A DNA stretch of 64,000 bases from Dinoroseobacter sp049800835 (GCF_049800835.1 NZ_JBNAFU010000001.1:62001-126000); one strand, 5' to 3'; numbered from the stretch's first letter, positions 42,365 through 51,328 are shown. The notes: generated from the sequence alone by a model not told the origin. Program-made: numbers and translations.

Positions 42365-43256
42365 AAGATGTGGTCTGGTATATCTCGTTGATCCAGTTTC
42401 CATATAGAAGGTGCGCGTGAGATCGCCAGCGGTTCAGCGGTGTTCTCGCAGGATCGTCATCGGGATAGTAATTGTCCGGCACATTGATCGGCGTGCCGTT
42501 TTCCACATCGCGGTCGTATTCCTGTTTCAGCGTGCCGCTGTCATACTCGAAATGGTTGAAGATATAGAGCGCGCGGTGCGCCGGATCCTCGATCAGGCAT
42601 GGGCCGACCTGGTCCGATCCGAGCAGGGTTTTCAGGCCGGGTTTGGCATCGATCTCGGGTTGGCGCATTTCCGTCCAGCGGCTGACAGGGATGACGAAAT
42701 CATCCGAGAACCCGCGCAGGAATGGCGAGGCCGGATCGAGGTTCTGATGACGGAAGCACCCGAACGCCTTGCGCGGCAGCAGGTGTTTCTCGACCCCGTG
42801 GAAATAGTTGATCATCGCCATGCCGCCCCAGCACACGCCGAAAGTGGACAGAACATTCGTTTGTGTCCAGGCAAACACCTCGCACAGTTCGTCCCAGTAG
42901 GTGACATCTTCAAAGGGCAGATGCTCGATCGGCGCACCGGTGATGATCAGCCCGTCGAACTTGCGTGATTTGACCTCCTGGAAGGACTTGTAGAACGCCT
43001 CCATATGCGCGGCGGAGGTGTTGCGCGTCTCGTGTTCCGTCATGCGGATCAACGTCAGGTCGATTTGCAGGGGTGTTGCCCCGATCAGGCGCGCAAACTG
43101 CGTCTCTGTCTGGATTTTCTTGGGCATCAGGTTCAGCAACCCGATCTGCAACGGTCGGATGTCCTGCCGTGCAGCGCGATCCTCGCCCATGACCATCACG
43201 CCTTCTGCGTTCAGAACGTCAAAGGCGGGCAGGGTTTCTGGAATCTTGATGGGCAT
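42339..43256 (-). CDS. metA: Homoserine O-acyltransferase MetA
   Basis: A 305-residue MetA. The nucleophile is Cys142 (TFGVCWGGMAMINY), with His235 and Glu237 in YIFNHFEYDSGTL, matching E. coli numbering. Residue 111 is Glu, the state that marks acetyl-CoA users in characterised family members, whereas Gly marks succinyl-CoA users, so O-acetylhomoserine is the likely product. It starts methionine synthesis in the cytoplasm. No Shine-Dalgarno is obvious and no SAM riboswitch is seen. Confidence 0.94.
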   Translation of the reverse strand: MPIKIPETLPAFDVLNAEGVMVMGEDRAARQDIRPLQIGLLNLMPKKIQTETQFARLIGATPLQIDLTLIRMTEHETRNTSAAHMEAFYKSFQEVKSRKFDGLIITGAPIEHLPFEDVTYWDELCEVFAWTQTNVLSTFGVCWGGMAMINYFHGVEKHLLPRKAFGCFRHQNLDPASPFLRGFSDDFVIPVSRWTEMRQPEIDAKPGLKTLLGSDQVGPCLIEDPAHRALYIFNHFEYDSGTLKQEYDRDVENGTPINVPDNYYPDDDPARTPLNRWRSHAHLLYGNWINEIYQTTSYDIEQIGT

Positions 43257-43294
43257 TGGGAGGACTTTCGGGGTAGCCGTGTGGGAAGGTGCAC

Positions 43295-44176
43295 TTAAGC
43301 AGCCGTGACTGCGTTGCCAAGAGCGCGCGCGATCAGCGCATCAAGGTCCACTGGATCGCGCAGCGCACTGATCTCGTCCGCGTCGACCGTGACCCCCCAG
43401 TTTTCCGCCATGGCCGCATAGCGCGGCTGTCGGTGGGCCATCGCTTGCGCATAGGTCCAGCGGATAAAGGCATCCGGGTCCACCCGAGCCTCCGGCGCGC
43501 CGGTCTCTGCCAGATAGTCGGCCCACATCCGGTCGAGGAAATCAGGTGCATATGCCATTGGTTTGGGGTCGCGGTCGAAACGGCGCACAAGCTCTTCGGT
43601 ATGGGCCGCGTCACCCTTGATCCAGACCATCAGCGTGTGTTGCGACAGGTGCGACAGGACCGGGTCCGCGGGGTCAGACGGCTCGACCCATTCGCAGATC
43701 GACCCGCCTGTGTCACAGACGAAATTCGGATAGCCATAGAGCGCCTCAGCCCGGTCGATGAACGGCCCCGTATCCAGCAGCGCCGATAATTCCGCCTGCC
43801 GGAACAGGGCCTGTCGGCGGCGATACTCCGCAATGGGCAGACCACCCTTGTCCGGATCTCCGGGCTTGCCAAGATAGGTGGAGACTGGCGACAGATTGTG
43901 GAAATTGATGTTGGAACCGATGTAAATCGAGTCCGACATCAACAGGTCGCGCAGAAACGGGTTCTTCATCGCCTCGCGCTTGAAGTTGTCGACGATGTGC
44001 TCGCCCATGTACCGGGTGCCGATGCGGTAATCGATGGAATAGTGAAACCAGTTCCCGCTTTCGCGTAGCATATTGGACACGTGCGTCTTGCCGAGCCCCG
44101 ACATGCCGAAGAAGAGGATGCGCTTCTTGGGAGCCTCCAGCCAGTCCGCGGCTGTTTGATAGAGCTTCGCAACCAT
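43295..44176 (-). CDS. P-loop ATPase of unknown function
   Basis: A 293-residue soluble protein with Walker A FGMSGLGKTHVSN near residue 25, similar to AAA/kinase folds, and long conserved-looking stretches (SIDYRIGTRYMGEHIVDNFKREA; GSICEWVEPSDPADPVLSHL). I do not recognise a named family; similar roseobacter proteins are called ATPase. It could be a kinase or a signalling ATPase. AAAGGCGAG lies upstream. It is immediately upstream of metA, 38 bases apart, same strand. Confidence 0.7.
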   Translation of the reverse strand: MVAKLYQTAADWLEAPKKRILFFGMSGLGKTHVSNMLRESGNWFHYSIDYRIGTRYMGEHIVDNFKREAMKNPFLRDLLMSDSIYIGSNINFHNLSPVSTYLGKPGDPDKGGLPIAEYRRRQALFRQAELSALLDTGPFIDRAEALYGYPNFVCDTGGSICEWVEPSDPADPVLSHLSQHTLMVWIKGDAAHTEELVRRFDRDPKPMAYAPDFLDRMWADYLAETGAPEARVDPDAFIRWTYAQAMAHRQPRYAAMAENWGVTVDADEISALRDPVDLDALIARALGNAVTAA

Positions 44177-44212
44177 GCGGCTCGCCTTTCGCGCTGTCTC
44201 AGGTCTGAGCGT

Positions 44213-45121
44213 TCAAGCGGAAAGCAGTCGGCGGGTCAAGCGCCCATCCAGAACCAGCAGACCCAGCGCGAGCAAGGCAAACCCAACGTAGTCCGATGCA
44301 CCAAGCGTTTCAGACCGGACCAGCGCGCCCAGTGTGATTGACACCGGAACGACCATCAACGTGCAGAGCAAGACGTTGCCGGATCCTGCCATGCCGAGCA
44401 CCCGGTAGTACAAAAGGTAGGCAAATGCAGTCGCGATCAACGCGTAGTAGGCCACAGCCGCATAGGTGGCCGGATGGCGCGGCAGGCTTGGCGCACCATC
44501 CACGACGAGTGCGATGGGCACCATGACTGCGGTCGACGCAACAAGCATGCATGTCGCCGCGACCACGGGGGCGACGCCACCGAGTTGCCCGCGCGCCCAT
44601 GCCCCGGCGCAGGCATAAGACACCGTTCCGGCAAGAACGGCGATCTGCGCCAGCGAGGTCACGGAGAACGCCAGCAGGTTTTCTATGCCGATGGCCGTAA
44701 TCACGCCTGCAAAGCCCAACCCAACGCCGATGATCCGTTTCGGTGTGAGACGCTCATCCGCAAACACCAGGGCTGCAACCAAGACACCGAACACCGCTGT
44801 CGTGGCGTTCAGGATTGCCGTCAGTCCGATGGGGATGTGCAACTGCCCCCATGCCATCAAAAGAAACGGCACCACGTTGTTGAGCAGCCCCATCACCGCG
44901 AATTTCGCCCAGAGGCCCGGGGCACGGGGCAGTGCCTGCCCGCTGATCCGCAACCAGATCAGCAGAGCGACGGCTGCAAATGCAACGCGGTAGGCGACTG
45001 AGGTGACAAAGGGGATCTCGTCCAGTGCGGTTCTGATCGCAAGGAAACTGCCACCCCATATCAGCGACAGCAGGAGCAGTTCTGCCCATGCTCGGGCGGA
45101 AAGGGTTTTTTGCATCATCAT
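44213..45121 (-). CDS. EamA-family (DMT) exporter
   Basis: A 302-residue membrane protein with two EamA repeats of five helices, first repeat starting LLLLSLIWGGSFLAIRTAL with the repeat-typical FAAVALL, second starting near residue 150 (AVLAGTVSYACAGAWARG). Family members export small metabolites or amino acids. The three consecutive ATGs at the start leave the exact first residue open. Upstream is the terminator of the FadL-like gene. Confidence 0.85.
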   Translation of the reverse strand: MMMQKTLSARAWAELLLLSLIWGGSFLAIRTALDEIPFVTSVAYRVAFAAVALLIWLRISGQALPRAPGLWAKFAVMGLLNNVVPFLLMAWGQLHIPIGLTAILNATTAVFGVLVAALVFADERLTPKRIIGVGLGFAGVITAIGIENLLAFSVTSLAQIAVLAGTVSYACAGAWARGQLGGVAPVVAATCMLVASTAVMVPIALVVDGAPSLPRHPATYAAVAYYALIATAFAYLLYYRVLGMAGSGNVLLCTLMVVPVSITLGALVRSETLGASDYVGFALLALGLLVLDGRLTRRLLSA

Positions 45122-45174
45122 GCCCCGGCTCTAGCGCAGGGCGTGCGCCTGCGCGATCCGAAACCTGCGCAAAC

Positions 45175-45201
45175 AAAAACCCCCGCGAGAGGCGGGGGTT
45201 T
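45175..45201 (-). terminator. Rho-independent terminator of the FadL-like gene
   Basis: Stem CCCCCGC/GCGGGGG (45180-45198) with loop GAGAG, extended by AAA/TTT, followed on the minus strand by TTTTTGTTTG. It is about 25 bases past the FadL stop. Confidence 0.85.
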
Positions 45202-45224
45202 GCGTGGCAGAAAGACCGGCGCGG

Positions 45225-46376
45225 TCAGAAGTAGTATCCGACCCGGATGCCGTAGCTGATGGAGGTGTTGTCCTGGAAATCCGAAACGGGATCGCCGGGC
45301 TGTCCCACCGGGCTTTGCGAGATCGCATCGCCCAGCCAGCTGTATTCGACGCCCGCGCTGATTTTCATTTTCTCTTGCGAGTACGTCACGCCAAGGCCAA
45401 CGCCCGTGCGCCCGTCAACAGGGCCGAGGTTGCCGAAGATGTCACCAACATCAGGCTCGTAGACGACGGAAAACGCGCCGGACCAGTTTTCGCTGAACCG
45501 ACGTCCGACACCCAAGCGATACGTGATCGAGTCGCTCTGGTAAGAAGCCAGCGGATAGGTGATCCCGAACGGATTGCCCGCCAGAACTGCTTGGCTGTAT
45601 ACATCCGGGTTGATTTCGAACTCGCTCCAGTCGACCCAGCGAATTGACCCGAAAACCAATGTGTCTGCTGCGACGCCGGTCTGGAAATCCAGCGTGACAG
45701 ACTGAGGGATCTTTGTATCGAACTCGCCGGGAATGGAGACAATTCCACCGGCCAGAGGATTGAAGATCGTCTCAACACCCTCGAAGCTGTGTTCGATCTC
45801 GGAGTTGTACATCAGCGACACGCGCAGGGCTATGTCCGGGCGCTCGTAGGCGACCCCGAAGGAGTAGCCGTACTCGAGGTCATTGTTGGTCGACAGCGAA
45901 TAACCCGGGATGGAGGGCAGCGACACGTTGCCTTCGACCCGCTGCGCGCGCAGGCCGCCGATAGCGCTGAAGCCGTTGCCGAACTTGTACCGCAGGTAGC
46001 CGGTCAGAGCGGTCGACTCGAGATCGGCCGTGGACCCGGCGAAAGGGTGGTTGGTGCCAGTGGGGTAGCGGACAGTTGCGCCGACAGGCTGGTCGATGAT
46101 GAACCCGAGAACGATGTTTTCGTTCAGATCGGTCTTGAACGCGCCAGATGCGATGTTCTCGCCGCCAAGCATGTTGCCGGTCTTGATCGATGGCAGTGCC
46201 ACGAGGTCACCGCTGACATCGGGGTCAAGCCGACCGAAGCCCAGTTCTGCGTATGTTCCTTCCTCAAAGAGAAAAGCGATGCCCTGATTGGCGCGCTCAA
46301 CCCCTCCCGCGTGTGCGGTTCCGGCCATTGCAACCGAAGCTGCCCCTCCGGCCAGTATCCGATGTAGTCTTGTCAT
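45225..46376 (-). CDS. OmpP1/FadL-family outer membrane protein
   Basis: A 383-residue beta-barrel protein with signal peptide (RILAGGAASVAMAGTAHAGG) and a strand-rich body ending in SISYGIRVGYYF, a C-terminal aromatic typical of outer membrane proteins. FadL-family features include the N-terminal GVERANQGIAFLFEEG hatch region and repeated SVTLDFQTG-like strands. It likely takes up hydrophobic substrates. AGGGAA lies before ATG 46376; promoter at 46425-46452. Confidence 0.85.
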   Translation of the reverse strand: MTRLHRILAGGAASVAMAGTAHAGGVERANQGIAFLFEEGTYAELGFGRLDPDVSGDLVALPSIKTGNMLGGENIASGAFKTDLNENIVLGFIIDQPVGATVRYPTGTNHPFAGSTADLESTALTGYLRYKFGNGFSAIGGLRAQRVEGNVSLPSIPGYSLSTNNDLEYGYSFGVAYERPDIALRVSLMYNSEIEHSFEGVETIFNPLAGGIVSIPGEFDTKIPQSVTLDFQTGVAADTLVFGSIRWVDWSEFEINPDVYSQAVLAGNPFGITYPLASYQSDSITYRLGVGRRFSENWSGAFSVVYEPDVGDIFGNLGPVDGRTGVGLGVTYSQEKMKISAGVEYSWLGDAISQSPVGQPGDPVSDFQDNTSISYGIRVGYYF

Positions 46377-46424
46377 GTTTTTTGTTCCCTGAGATCGCGT
46401 CATTTGGTGCGCGGTGAGGGCGAC

Positions 46425-46452
46425 GCTATGCCAGATGGAAAAAATCAGTCAA
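46425..46452 (-). promoter_or_regulatory. Predicted promoter of the FadL-like gene
   Basis: On the minus strand TTGACT (46447-46452) and CATAGC (46425-46430), spacing 16, followed by about 50 bases to the start codon. Confidence 0.4.
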
Positions 46453-46477
46453 CTTGTAACGCCGCGTCAAAGCGCTT

Positions 46478-47365
46478 TTACTTCAGCTTTCTGGCAGAAA
46501 AGACGCCCAGATTGATAAAATTACCAGTCAGGATAAGAACACTGCCGCCGACAATAGCCCAAGTCAGCGGTTCTTGATAGAACGCAAGGCCGACGAGCGC
46601 CAATGCTGGCAGTCGCAGAAAGTCCATCGGCATGACAATGACCGCAGGTGCGATGCGCAGTGCCGAGGTCAGACAGAAATGCGCGGTGAGCCCAGCGACG
46701 GCAACGGCCAGCAGCCAGGGCGCTGTGTGCAGCGTTGGCCAGGTCACCTGACCGTCGATGCCAACCGCGATCACCCCGAAGATGGCCTGAATGAGAGTCA
46801 GCCAGAACAGGATGGAGGTGATCGTTTCCGTGCGCGTGAGGGCTTTGGTGAATATCGCGGTGATGGCAAAGCAGATCGCGGACCCGGCAGCCGCCGCCAG
46901 TCCGGCGCTGAACCCGCTGGCCTGAGGCTGAGCCACCAGCAGGACGCCGCCGAAACCGATGATCGCCGCAAGACCACGTTTCAGGGTCAGCTTCTCTCCG
47001 AGAAAAAGCGGCGCCAGAACCGTGACCCAGAGCGGGGAGGTGAATTCAAGCGCGATGACCTGCGCGAGCGGGGCAACAGCGACCGCGTAGAACCACAGAT
47101 TCTGTCCGGTGAAGTGAAAGACATTGCGCGCGGCGTGGGTGCGAAGGTGCGTTCGGTTGATCTGATGCAGTGTTCCGGCTGCCCCGGCCACGCCCACAAC
47201 AATTCCAATCCCGATCAGCGAGCGGAACATCATGATCTCGAACGTGTCATGCGTTGCGCTGAGGCTGCGGCCGGCCACAGCCATGACCGAAAAGCTCGTA
47301 ATGGCCCCAAGCATCCAGAGGGCGGCGCGGCCAACCTCGCCGGATGGGGCAGCGGAAGAATGCAT
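46478..47365 (-). CDS. EamA-family (DMT) exporter
   Basis: A 295-residue ten-helix protein with two EamA repeats (LWMLGAITSFSVMAVAGRSL; SAGLAAAAGSAICFAITAIFTKAL). Sequence differs from the EamA gene at 44213, so it is not a recent copy. GGAAG precedes ATG 47365. It follows the ABM gene by four bases, so guaA, ABM and this gene are likely one operon. Confidence 0.85.
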   Translation of the reverse strand: MHSSAAPSGEVGRAALWMLGAITSFSVMAVAGRSLSATHDTFEIMMFRSLIGIGIVVGVAGAAGTLHQINRTHLRTHAARNVFHFTGQNLWFYAVAVAPLAQVIALEFTSPLWVTVLAPLFLGEKLTLKRGLAAIIGFGGVLLVAQPQASGFSAGLAAAAGSAICFAITAIFTKALTRTETITSILFWLTLIQAIFGVIAVGIDGQVTWPTLHTAPWLLAVAVAGLTAHFCLTSALRIAPAVIVMPMDFLRLPALALVGLAFYQEPLTWAIVGGSVLILTGNFINLGVFSARKLK

Positions 47366-47369
47366 CTGG

Positions 47370-47642
47370 TCAGTCTTCCTTCTGCACCGTGATGTCGCGT
47401 GGGATGTGGCGCGTCAGGTCCCACCAGCGGGACGCTCGGGTGCGGCTCTGATGACTTTTCACTGCGGCGGCATTGGTGAAGTGCTCGGCAACCTCGAACA
47501 CGTCGGGCGCAGTTTCGGTAACGTCGAGTGAGACGCAGCCAGTTTCGGCGCGGCTGAGACGGATGTGCTCGGGCAGGGCCTTGCGGACGATTTCCGCGTC
47601 TTCGCCGTCACATTTCAGCGTGCCTGCCAGCCTTACTCCCAT
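47370..47642 (-). CDS. Antibiotic biosynthesis monooxygenase-like protein (YgiN-like)
   Basis: A 90-residue single-domain ABM protein: RLAGTLKCDGEDAEIVRKALPEHI, ETGCVSLDVTETA, VFEVAEHFTNAAAVKSHQ, consistent with quinol monooxygenase-like folds. Its ATG lies ten bases inside guaA, so it is translationally coupled to it. Substrate unknown. Confidence 0.75.
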   Translation of the reverse strand: MGVRLAGTLKCDGEDAEIVRKALPEHIRLSRAETGCVSLDVTETAPDVFEVAEHFTNAAAVKSHQSRTRASRWWDLTRHIPRDITVQKED

Positions 47643-49195
47643 TCAATCGTGCCCGGAGGCTTGGATGTGATGTCGTAGGTCACGCGGTTGATGCCCTGTA
47701 CCTCGTTGATGATGCGCGTTGCAGTCTCTCCGAGAAACTCGTGGCTGAACGGATAGTAATCCGCCGTCATGCCGTCGACGGACGTGACCGCCCGCAACGC
47801 GCACGCATAATCATAGGTCCGTCCATCCCCCATCACGCCCACGGTGCGCACCGGCAGGATCGCGACATAGGCCTGCCATATCTCGTCATACAGGCCGTGC
47901 TTGCGGATCTGGTCGATATAGACGGCATCCGCCTTGCGCAGGATTTCAAGCTTGGGGCGTGTGATTTCGCCGGGGCAGCGGATGGCCAGACCCGGGCCGG
48001 GGAACGGATGGCGCCCGATGAAAGAGGCGGGGAGCCCCAGTTCATGCCCCAGCGCACGCACCTCGTCCTTGAAAAGTTCGCGCAGCGGCTCGACCAATTG
48101 CATGTTCATCCGTTCCGGCAGGCCGCCGACATTATGGTGCGACTTGATCGTGACCGATGGTCCCCCGGAGAAGCTGACCGACTCGATCACATCCGGATAA
48201 AGCGTGCCTTGTGCCAGAAAATCGGCCCCGCCGATTTCGGCGGCGTACTTCTCGAACACCTCGATGAAGAGGCGTCCGATGATCTTGCGCTTGGTCTCGG
48301 GGTCCGATTGTCCGTCGAGGGCCGAGAGGAACAGCTCCGACTCGTCGGCATGGATCAGCGGCAGGTTGTAGTGTTCGCGAAACATCGTGACGACTTCGTC
48401 GGCTTCGTTCAGGCGCATCAGTCCGTGGTCAACGAACACGCAGGTCAGTTGGTCGCCGATCGCCTCGTGGATAAGAACAGCCGCAACGGAGCTGTCGACG
48501 CCGCCAGAAAGTGCGCAAATGACTTTCTTGTCGCCAACCTGATCGCGAATGGCCTGAATGGCCTGTTCGCGATAGGCCCCCATGGTCCAATCGCCCGTGA
48601 ACCCGGCAGCGCGCACGAAATTCTCGTACAGTGTCTTGCCATTTGGCGTGTGGTGCACTTCGGGATGGAACTGCACGGCATAAAAATGTCGGTCCATATC
48701 CGCCGTGATCGCGAAGGGGGCATTGGGGGAGGTGCCGTAGACCTCGAACCCCGGGGCAATCTGGCTGACATGATCGCCGTGACTCATCCAGACCTGTTCG
48801 CGCCCATCGATGAACCAGCCGTTCAGCAGGTCGATCCGGTCCTCTTGAGGGGTGACATAGGCGCGACCGAATTCGGCCGTTCCATGCCCGCGTTCTACTT
48901 TGCCGCCAAGCATCTGCATCATGACCTGCTGGCCATAGCAGATCCCGAGGATCGGAACCCCGAGGTCGAACACCGAGGCCGGCGGGCGCGGGGAGCCGTC
49001 GTCGATCACGCTGGCAGGTCCACCCGAAAAGATCACCGCCTTGGGCGCGAACGCCTCAAGAAAGGCATCCGTGACGTTCTGAAACGGGTGGATTTCGCAA
49101 TAGACGTTCAGTTCCCGCAGGCGGCGCGCGATCAGCTGCGTTACCTGGCTGCCGAAGTCGATGATCAGAAGGCGTTCATGGTCGGGCATTGTCAT
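47633..49195 (-). CDS. guaA: GMP synthase (glutamine-hydrolysing)
   Basis: A 520-residue GMP synthetase: class I amidotransferase with Cys86 (GICYGQQ) and HPEVHHT, then the ATP pyrophosphatase P-loop ALSGGVDSS and the C-terminal dimer domain ending GTIEWE. It converts XMP to GMP using glutamine. Divergent from the MttB gene across 159 bases. Confidence 0.97.
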   Translation of the reverse strand: MTMPDHERLLIIDFGSQVTQLIARRLRELNVYCEIHPFQNVTDAFLEAFAPKAVIFSGGPASVIDDGSPRPPASVFDLGVPILGICYGQQVMMQMLGGKVERGHGTAEFGRAYVTPQEDRIDLLNGWFIDGREQVWMSHGDHVSQIAPGFEVYGTSPNAPFAITADMDRHFYAVQFHPEVHHTPNGKTLYENFVRAAGFTGDWTMGAYREQAIQAIRDQVGDKKVICALSGGVDSSVAAVLIHEAIGDQLTCVFVDHGLMRLNEADEVVTMFREHYNLPLIHADESELFLSALDGQSDPETKRKIIGRLFIEVFEKYAAEIGGADFLAQGTLYPDVIESVSFSGGPSVTIKSHHNVGGLPERMNMQLVEPLRELFKDEVRALGHELGLPASFIGRHPFPGPGLAIRCPGEITRPKLEILRKADAVYIDQIRKHGLYDEIWQAYVAILPVRTVGVMGDGRTYDYACALRAVTSVDGMTADYYPFSHEFLGETATRIINEVQGINRVTYDITSKPPGTIEWE

Positions 49196-49354
49196 AGCGC
49201 CCGTTTACGTTGCACCCCGGGCGCGCGCAAGAGCCGGGGCCGTCCGATCCGGTTGTTTGCGATCATGTCGTTTTCGCCCGCCAAGCGCCGCTATTCAGTG
49301 TCACCGGAACCGTGCGCGCAGTGTAGGTTTTTTCTCAACAGCGGAGGTGTGCGC

Positions 49355-50902
49355 ATGCAGGATCAGGTCCGGACAGAACGGCGTCGCCGCTCAGGGGGCG
49401 GGGCCACCCGGCGTGCAACTCGCACAGCGTTCCAACTCAAGGCCTCTCCGGTGTTGCAACGCCACCTGCCCGAGATTCCGTTTCTGTCCGACGAGGCGCT
49501 TGAGATCATAGAGACGCAGGCAGAAACGGTGCTCGAAGAGATTGGCGTCACTTTCTCTGACAACCCCGCCGCGCTGGAACGGTGGCGGGATGCCGGGGCC
49601 GACGTACAGGGCGACCGGGTGCATATCCCGCGAGGCCTTGCGCGCAAGCTGTGTGCGACAGCGCCCGCCACCTTTACCCAGACCGCCCGCAATCCGGACC
49701 GCTCGGTCGAGATCGGCGGCAAGGGCACGGTCTTCGCCCCGGTGTATGGCCCGCCCTTCGTGCGGGATCTGGACGGGGAGCGGCGCTACGCGACAATGGC
49801 CGACTTCGAAGCGTTCGTGAAACTCACGTATCTCAGCCCGTGGCTGCACCATTCCGGTGGCACGGTGTGCGAACCCACCGACGTCCCGGTCAACAAGCGC
49901 CATCTCGACATGCTGTTTGCGCATATGCGGCTGAGCGACAAACCATTCATGGGGGCAGTCACCGAGCCGTCGCGCGCCCGCGACAGTGTCGAGATGTGCG
50001 AAATCCTGTTCGGGGCCGAAACCGTCGCCGCGGGCCCGGTGATGACGTCTCTGATCAACATCAATTCCCCGCTCACGTTCGACGCGGCCATGATGGGCGC
50101 ACTGGAGGTCTACGCGGCTGCCAATCAGGCCTGCATCGTATCGCCATTCATTGTCGGGGGCGCGATGGCGCCGGTCACAGTGCCGGGTGTGCTGACACAG
50201 GTTCTGGCCGAAGTTCTGGCCGGCGTCGCCTATTCGCAATTGGTCCGGCCCGGTGCACCGGTGATCTTCGGGGCGTTCGTCACCTCGATCGACATGAATT
50301 CCGGTGCTCCGACCTTCGGCACGCCTGAAACCGCGCAGATTACCTGGGGCGCGGGACAACTCGCGCGGCGTCTCGGTCTGCCGTATCGTTCAGGCGGCGG
50401 GTTCTGCGGTGCCAAGCTGCCCGATGCACAGGCCGGGTACGAGGCCGCCAACTCGCTTAACGCCGGTCTGTTGGGCGGGGTCAATTTCATGCTGCATGCC
50501 TGCGGCTGGCTGGAGGGTGGGCTGGTCGCCAGCTTGGAGAAGTTCGTGCTGGATGCCGATCAACTCGGGGCGTTGCACAAACTGGCCGCCCCGGTGCCAA
50601 TGGATGAAAACGCGCTTGGTCTGGATGCGATGCGCGAGGTGGGGCCGGGCGGGCACTATCTTGGGTGCGCGCACACGCAGGCCAACTACGAAACCGCATT
50701 CTGGAAGTCGGACGTTCTGGACTACCAGTCCTTCGAAAGCTGGCGTGATTCGGGGGCTCGGGACACCCAGATGCGGGCCGGGGACCGGGTCAGATACCTG
50801 TTGGAGCAGTACAAAGCGCCGGATTTGGACCCGGCAATTGCCGAGGAATTGAGAACGTATATAGAACGTAAAAAGGCGTCCCTTCCGGACGCCCTTGAGT
50901 AA
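49355..50902 (+). CDS. MttB-family corrinoid methyltransferase, non-pyrrolysine type
   Basis: A 515-residue protein with the MttB fold (trimethylamine methyltransferase family): EIIETQAETVLEEIGVTFSD, KGTVFAPVYGPPFVRD, CEILFGAETVAAGPV, GVLTQVLAEVLAGVAY and the C-terminal LLEQYKAPDLDP. The frame has no internal amber codon, so no pyrrolysine is used; such members act on quaternary amines such as glycine betaine. No corrinoid protein gene is beside it. GCGGAGG lies before ATG 49355; a longer in-frame ORF over guaA is an antisense shadow. Confidence 0.88.
   Translation: MQDQVRTERRRRSGGGATRRATRTAFQLKASPVLQRHLPEIPFLSDEALEIIETQAETVLEEIGVTFSDNPAALERWRDAGADVQGDRVHIPRGLARKLCATAPATFTQTARNPDRSVEIGGKGTVFAPVYGPPFVRDLDGERRYATMADFEAFVKLTYLSPWLHHSGGTVCEPTDVPVNKRHLDMLFAHMRLSDKPFMGAVTEPSRARDSVEMCEILFGAETVAAGPVMTSLININSPLTFDAAMMGALEVYAAANQACIVSPFIVGGAMAPVTVPGVLTQVLAEVLAGVAYSQLVRPGAPVIFGAFVTSIDMNSGAPTFGTPETAQITWGAGQLARRLGLPYRSGGGFCGAKLPDAQAGYEAANSLNAGLLGGVNFMLHACGWLEGGLVASLEKFVLDADQLGALHKLAAPVPMDENALGLDAMREVGPGGHYLGCAHTQANYETAFWKSDVLDYQSFESWRDSGARDTQMRAGDRVRYLLEQYKAPDLDPAIAEELRTYIERKKASLPDALE
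50871..50893 (-). terminator. Terminator of the DUF6477 gene, inside the MttB reading frame
   Basis: Stem GGCGTCC/GGACGCC (50875-50893) with a five-base loop, followed on the minus strand by TTTTT. It falls in the last codons of the MttB gene, so that gene's 3' end doubles as the terminator for the convergent gene. Confidence 0.7.
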
Positions 50903-50929
50903 CACACTCAACTGTTCGCTAACTGTTCT

Positions 50930-51220
50930 TCAGGTCGTCTTGAACTCCGGCAGCAGACGCAACTCTCCCATGATCGCTGCCAGGACTTCTATGTGCCTTG
51001 CGACGGAGTATGTCCCGAAGCCTTCGGTCCGGTTTGTTTCAAGCGTTTCTTCAAGTGCGACCAGCGCAGCCAAAGCCCTTTGGGGCGTGGGGACTTTTGG
51101 GTGTTTTGTCAGTCGCTTAAGGTCTCGCTCGCGGTTGTATTCCTTCAACCCATGGCGGGCGGCACGCATAAGGGTCTGGGGGCGGCGAATGGTTTGCAGG
51201 GTGGAAAGAAGGCGGGTCAT
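50930..51220 (-). CDS. DUF6477-family small protein
   Basis: A 96-residue basic protein: MTRLLSTLQTIRRPQTLMRAARHGLKEYNRERDL, then an Ala/Leu/Glu helical segment (ALAALVALEETLETNRTEG) and VARHIEVLAAIMGELRLL. ATG 51220 has GGAG in the leader; the upstream open frame is not supported. It matches the pattern of DUF6477, a Rhodobacterales family placed beside DUF6456 genes. Function unknown. Confidence 0.7.
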   Translation of the reverse strand: MTRLLSTLQTIRRPQTLMRAARHGLKEYNRERDLKRLTKHPKVPTPQRALAALVALEETLETNRTEGFGTYSVARHIEVLAAIMGELRLLPEFKTT

Positions 51221-51315
51221 GTTGAGGCTCCGTGTGTCTGATATGCACACAAAAACACAACCTAGACGTGTGTTGCGTTGCGCCGGGAATGCGCGAACGG
51301 AGGTTAAAGCACTGG

Positions 51316-51328
51316 TTAGAAGTTCTAA
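51316..51328. promoter_or_regulatory. 13-bp palindrome in the DUF6477/DUF6456 divergent region
   Basis: TTAGAA-G-TTCTAA is a perfect 13-bp palindrome about 90 bases before each start codon. It is the most obvious symmetric element in the 197-base spacer and a candidate operator for one or both genes. Confidence 0.4.

Noticed and set aside
43257..43294. Possible SAM-II riboswitch upstream of metA
   Set aside because: Only 38 bases separate metA from the upstream gene and the SAM-II core is not readable.
47741..49354. Long plus-strand reading frame in front of the MttB gene
   Set aside because: It is antisense to guaA, whose protein is unmistakable. The MttB gene starts at 49355 with its own ribosome site.
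51304..51319. CtrA-like site (TTAA-N8-TTAG) in front of the DUF6456 gene
   Set aside because: Spacing is eight instead of seven and the second half is TTAG, so it does not meet the consensus.
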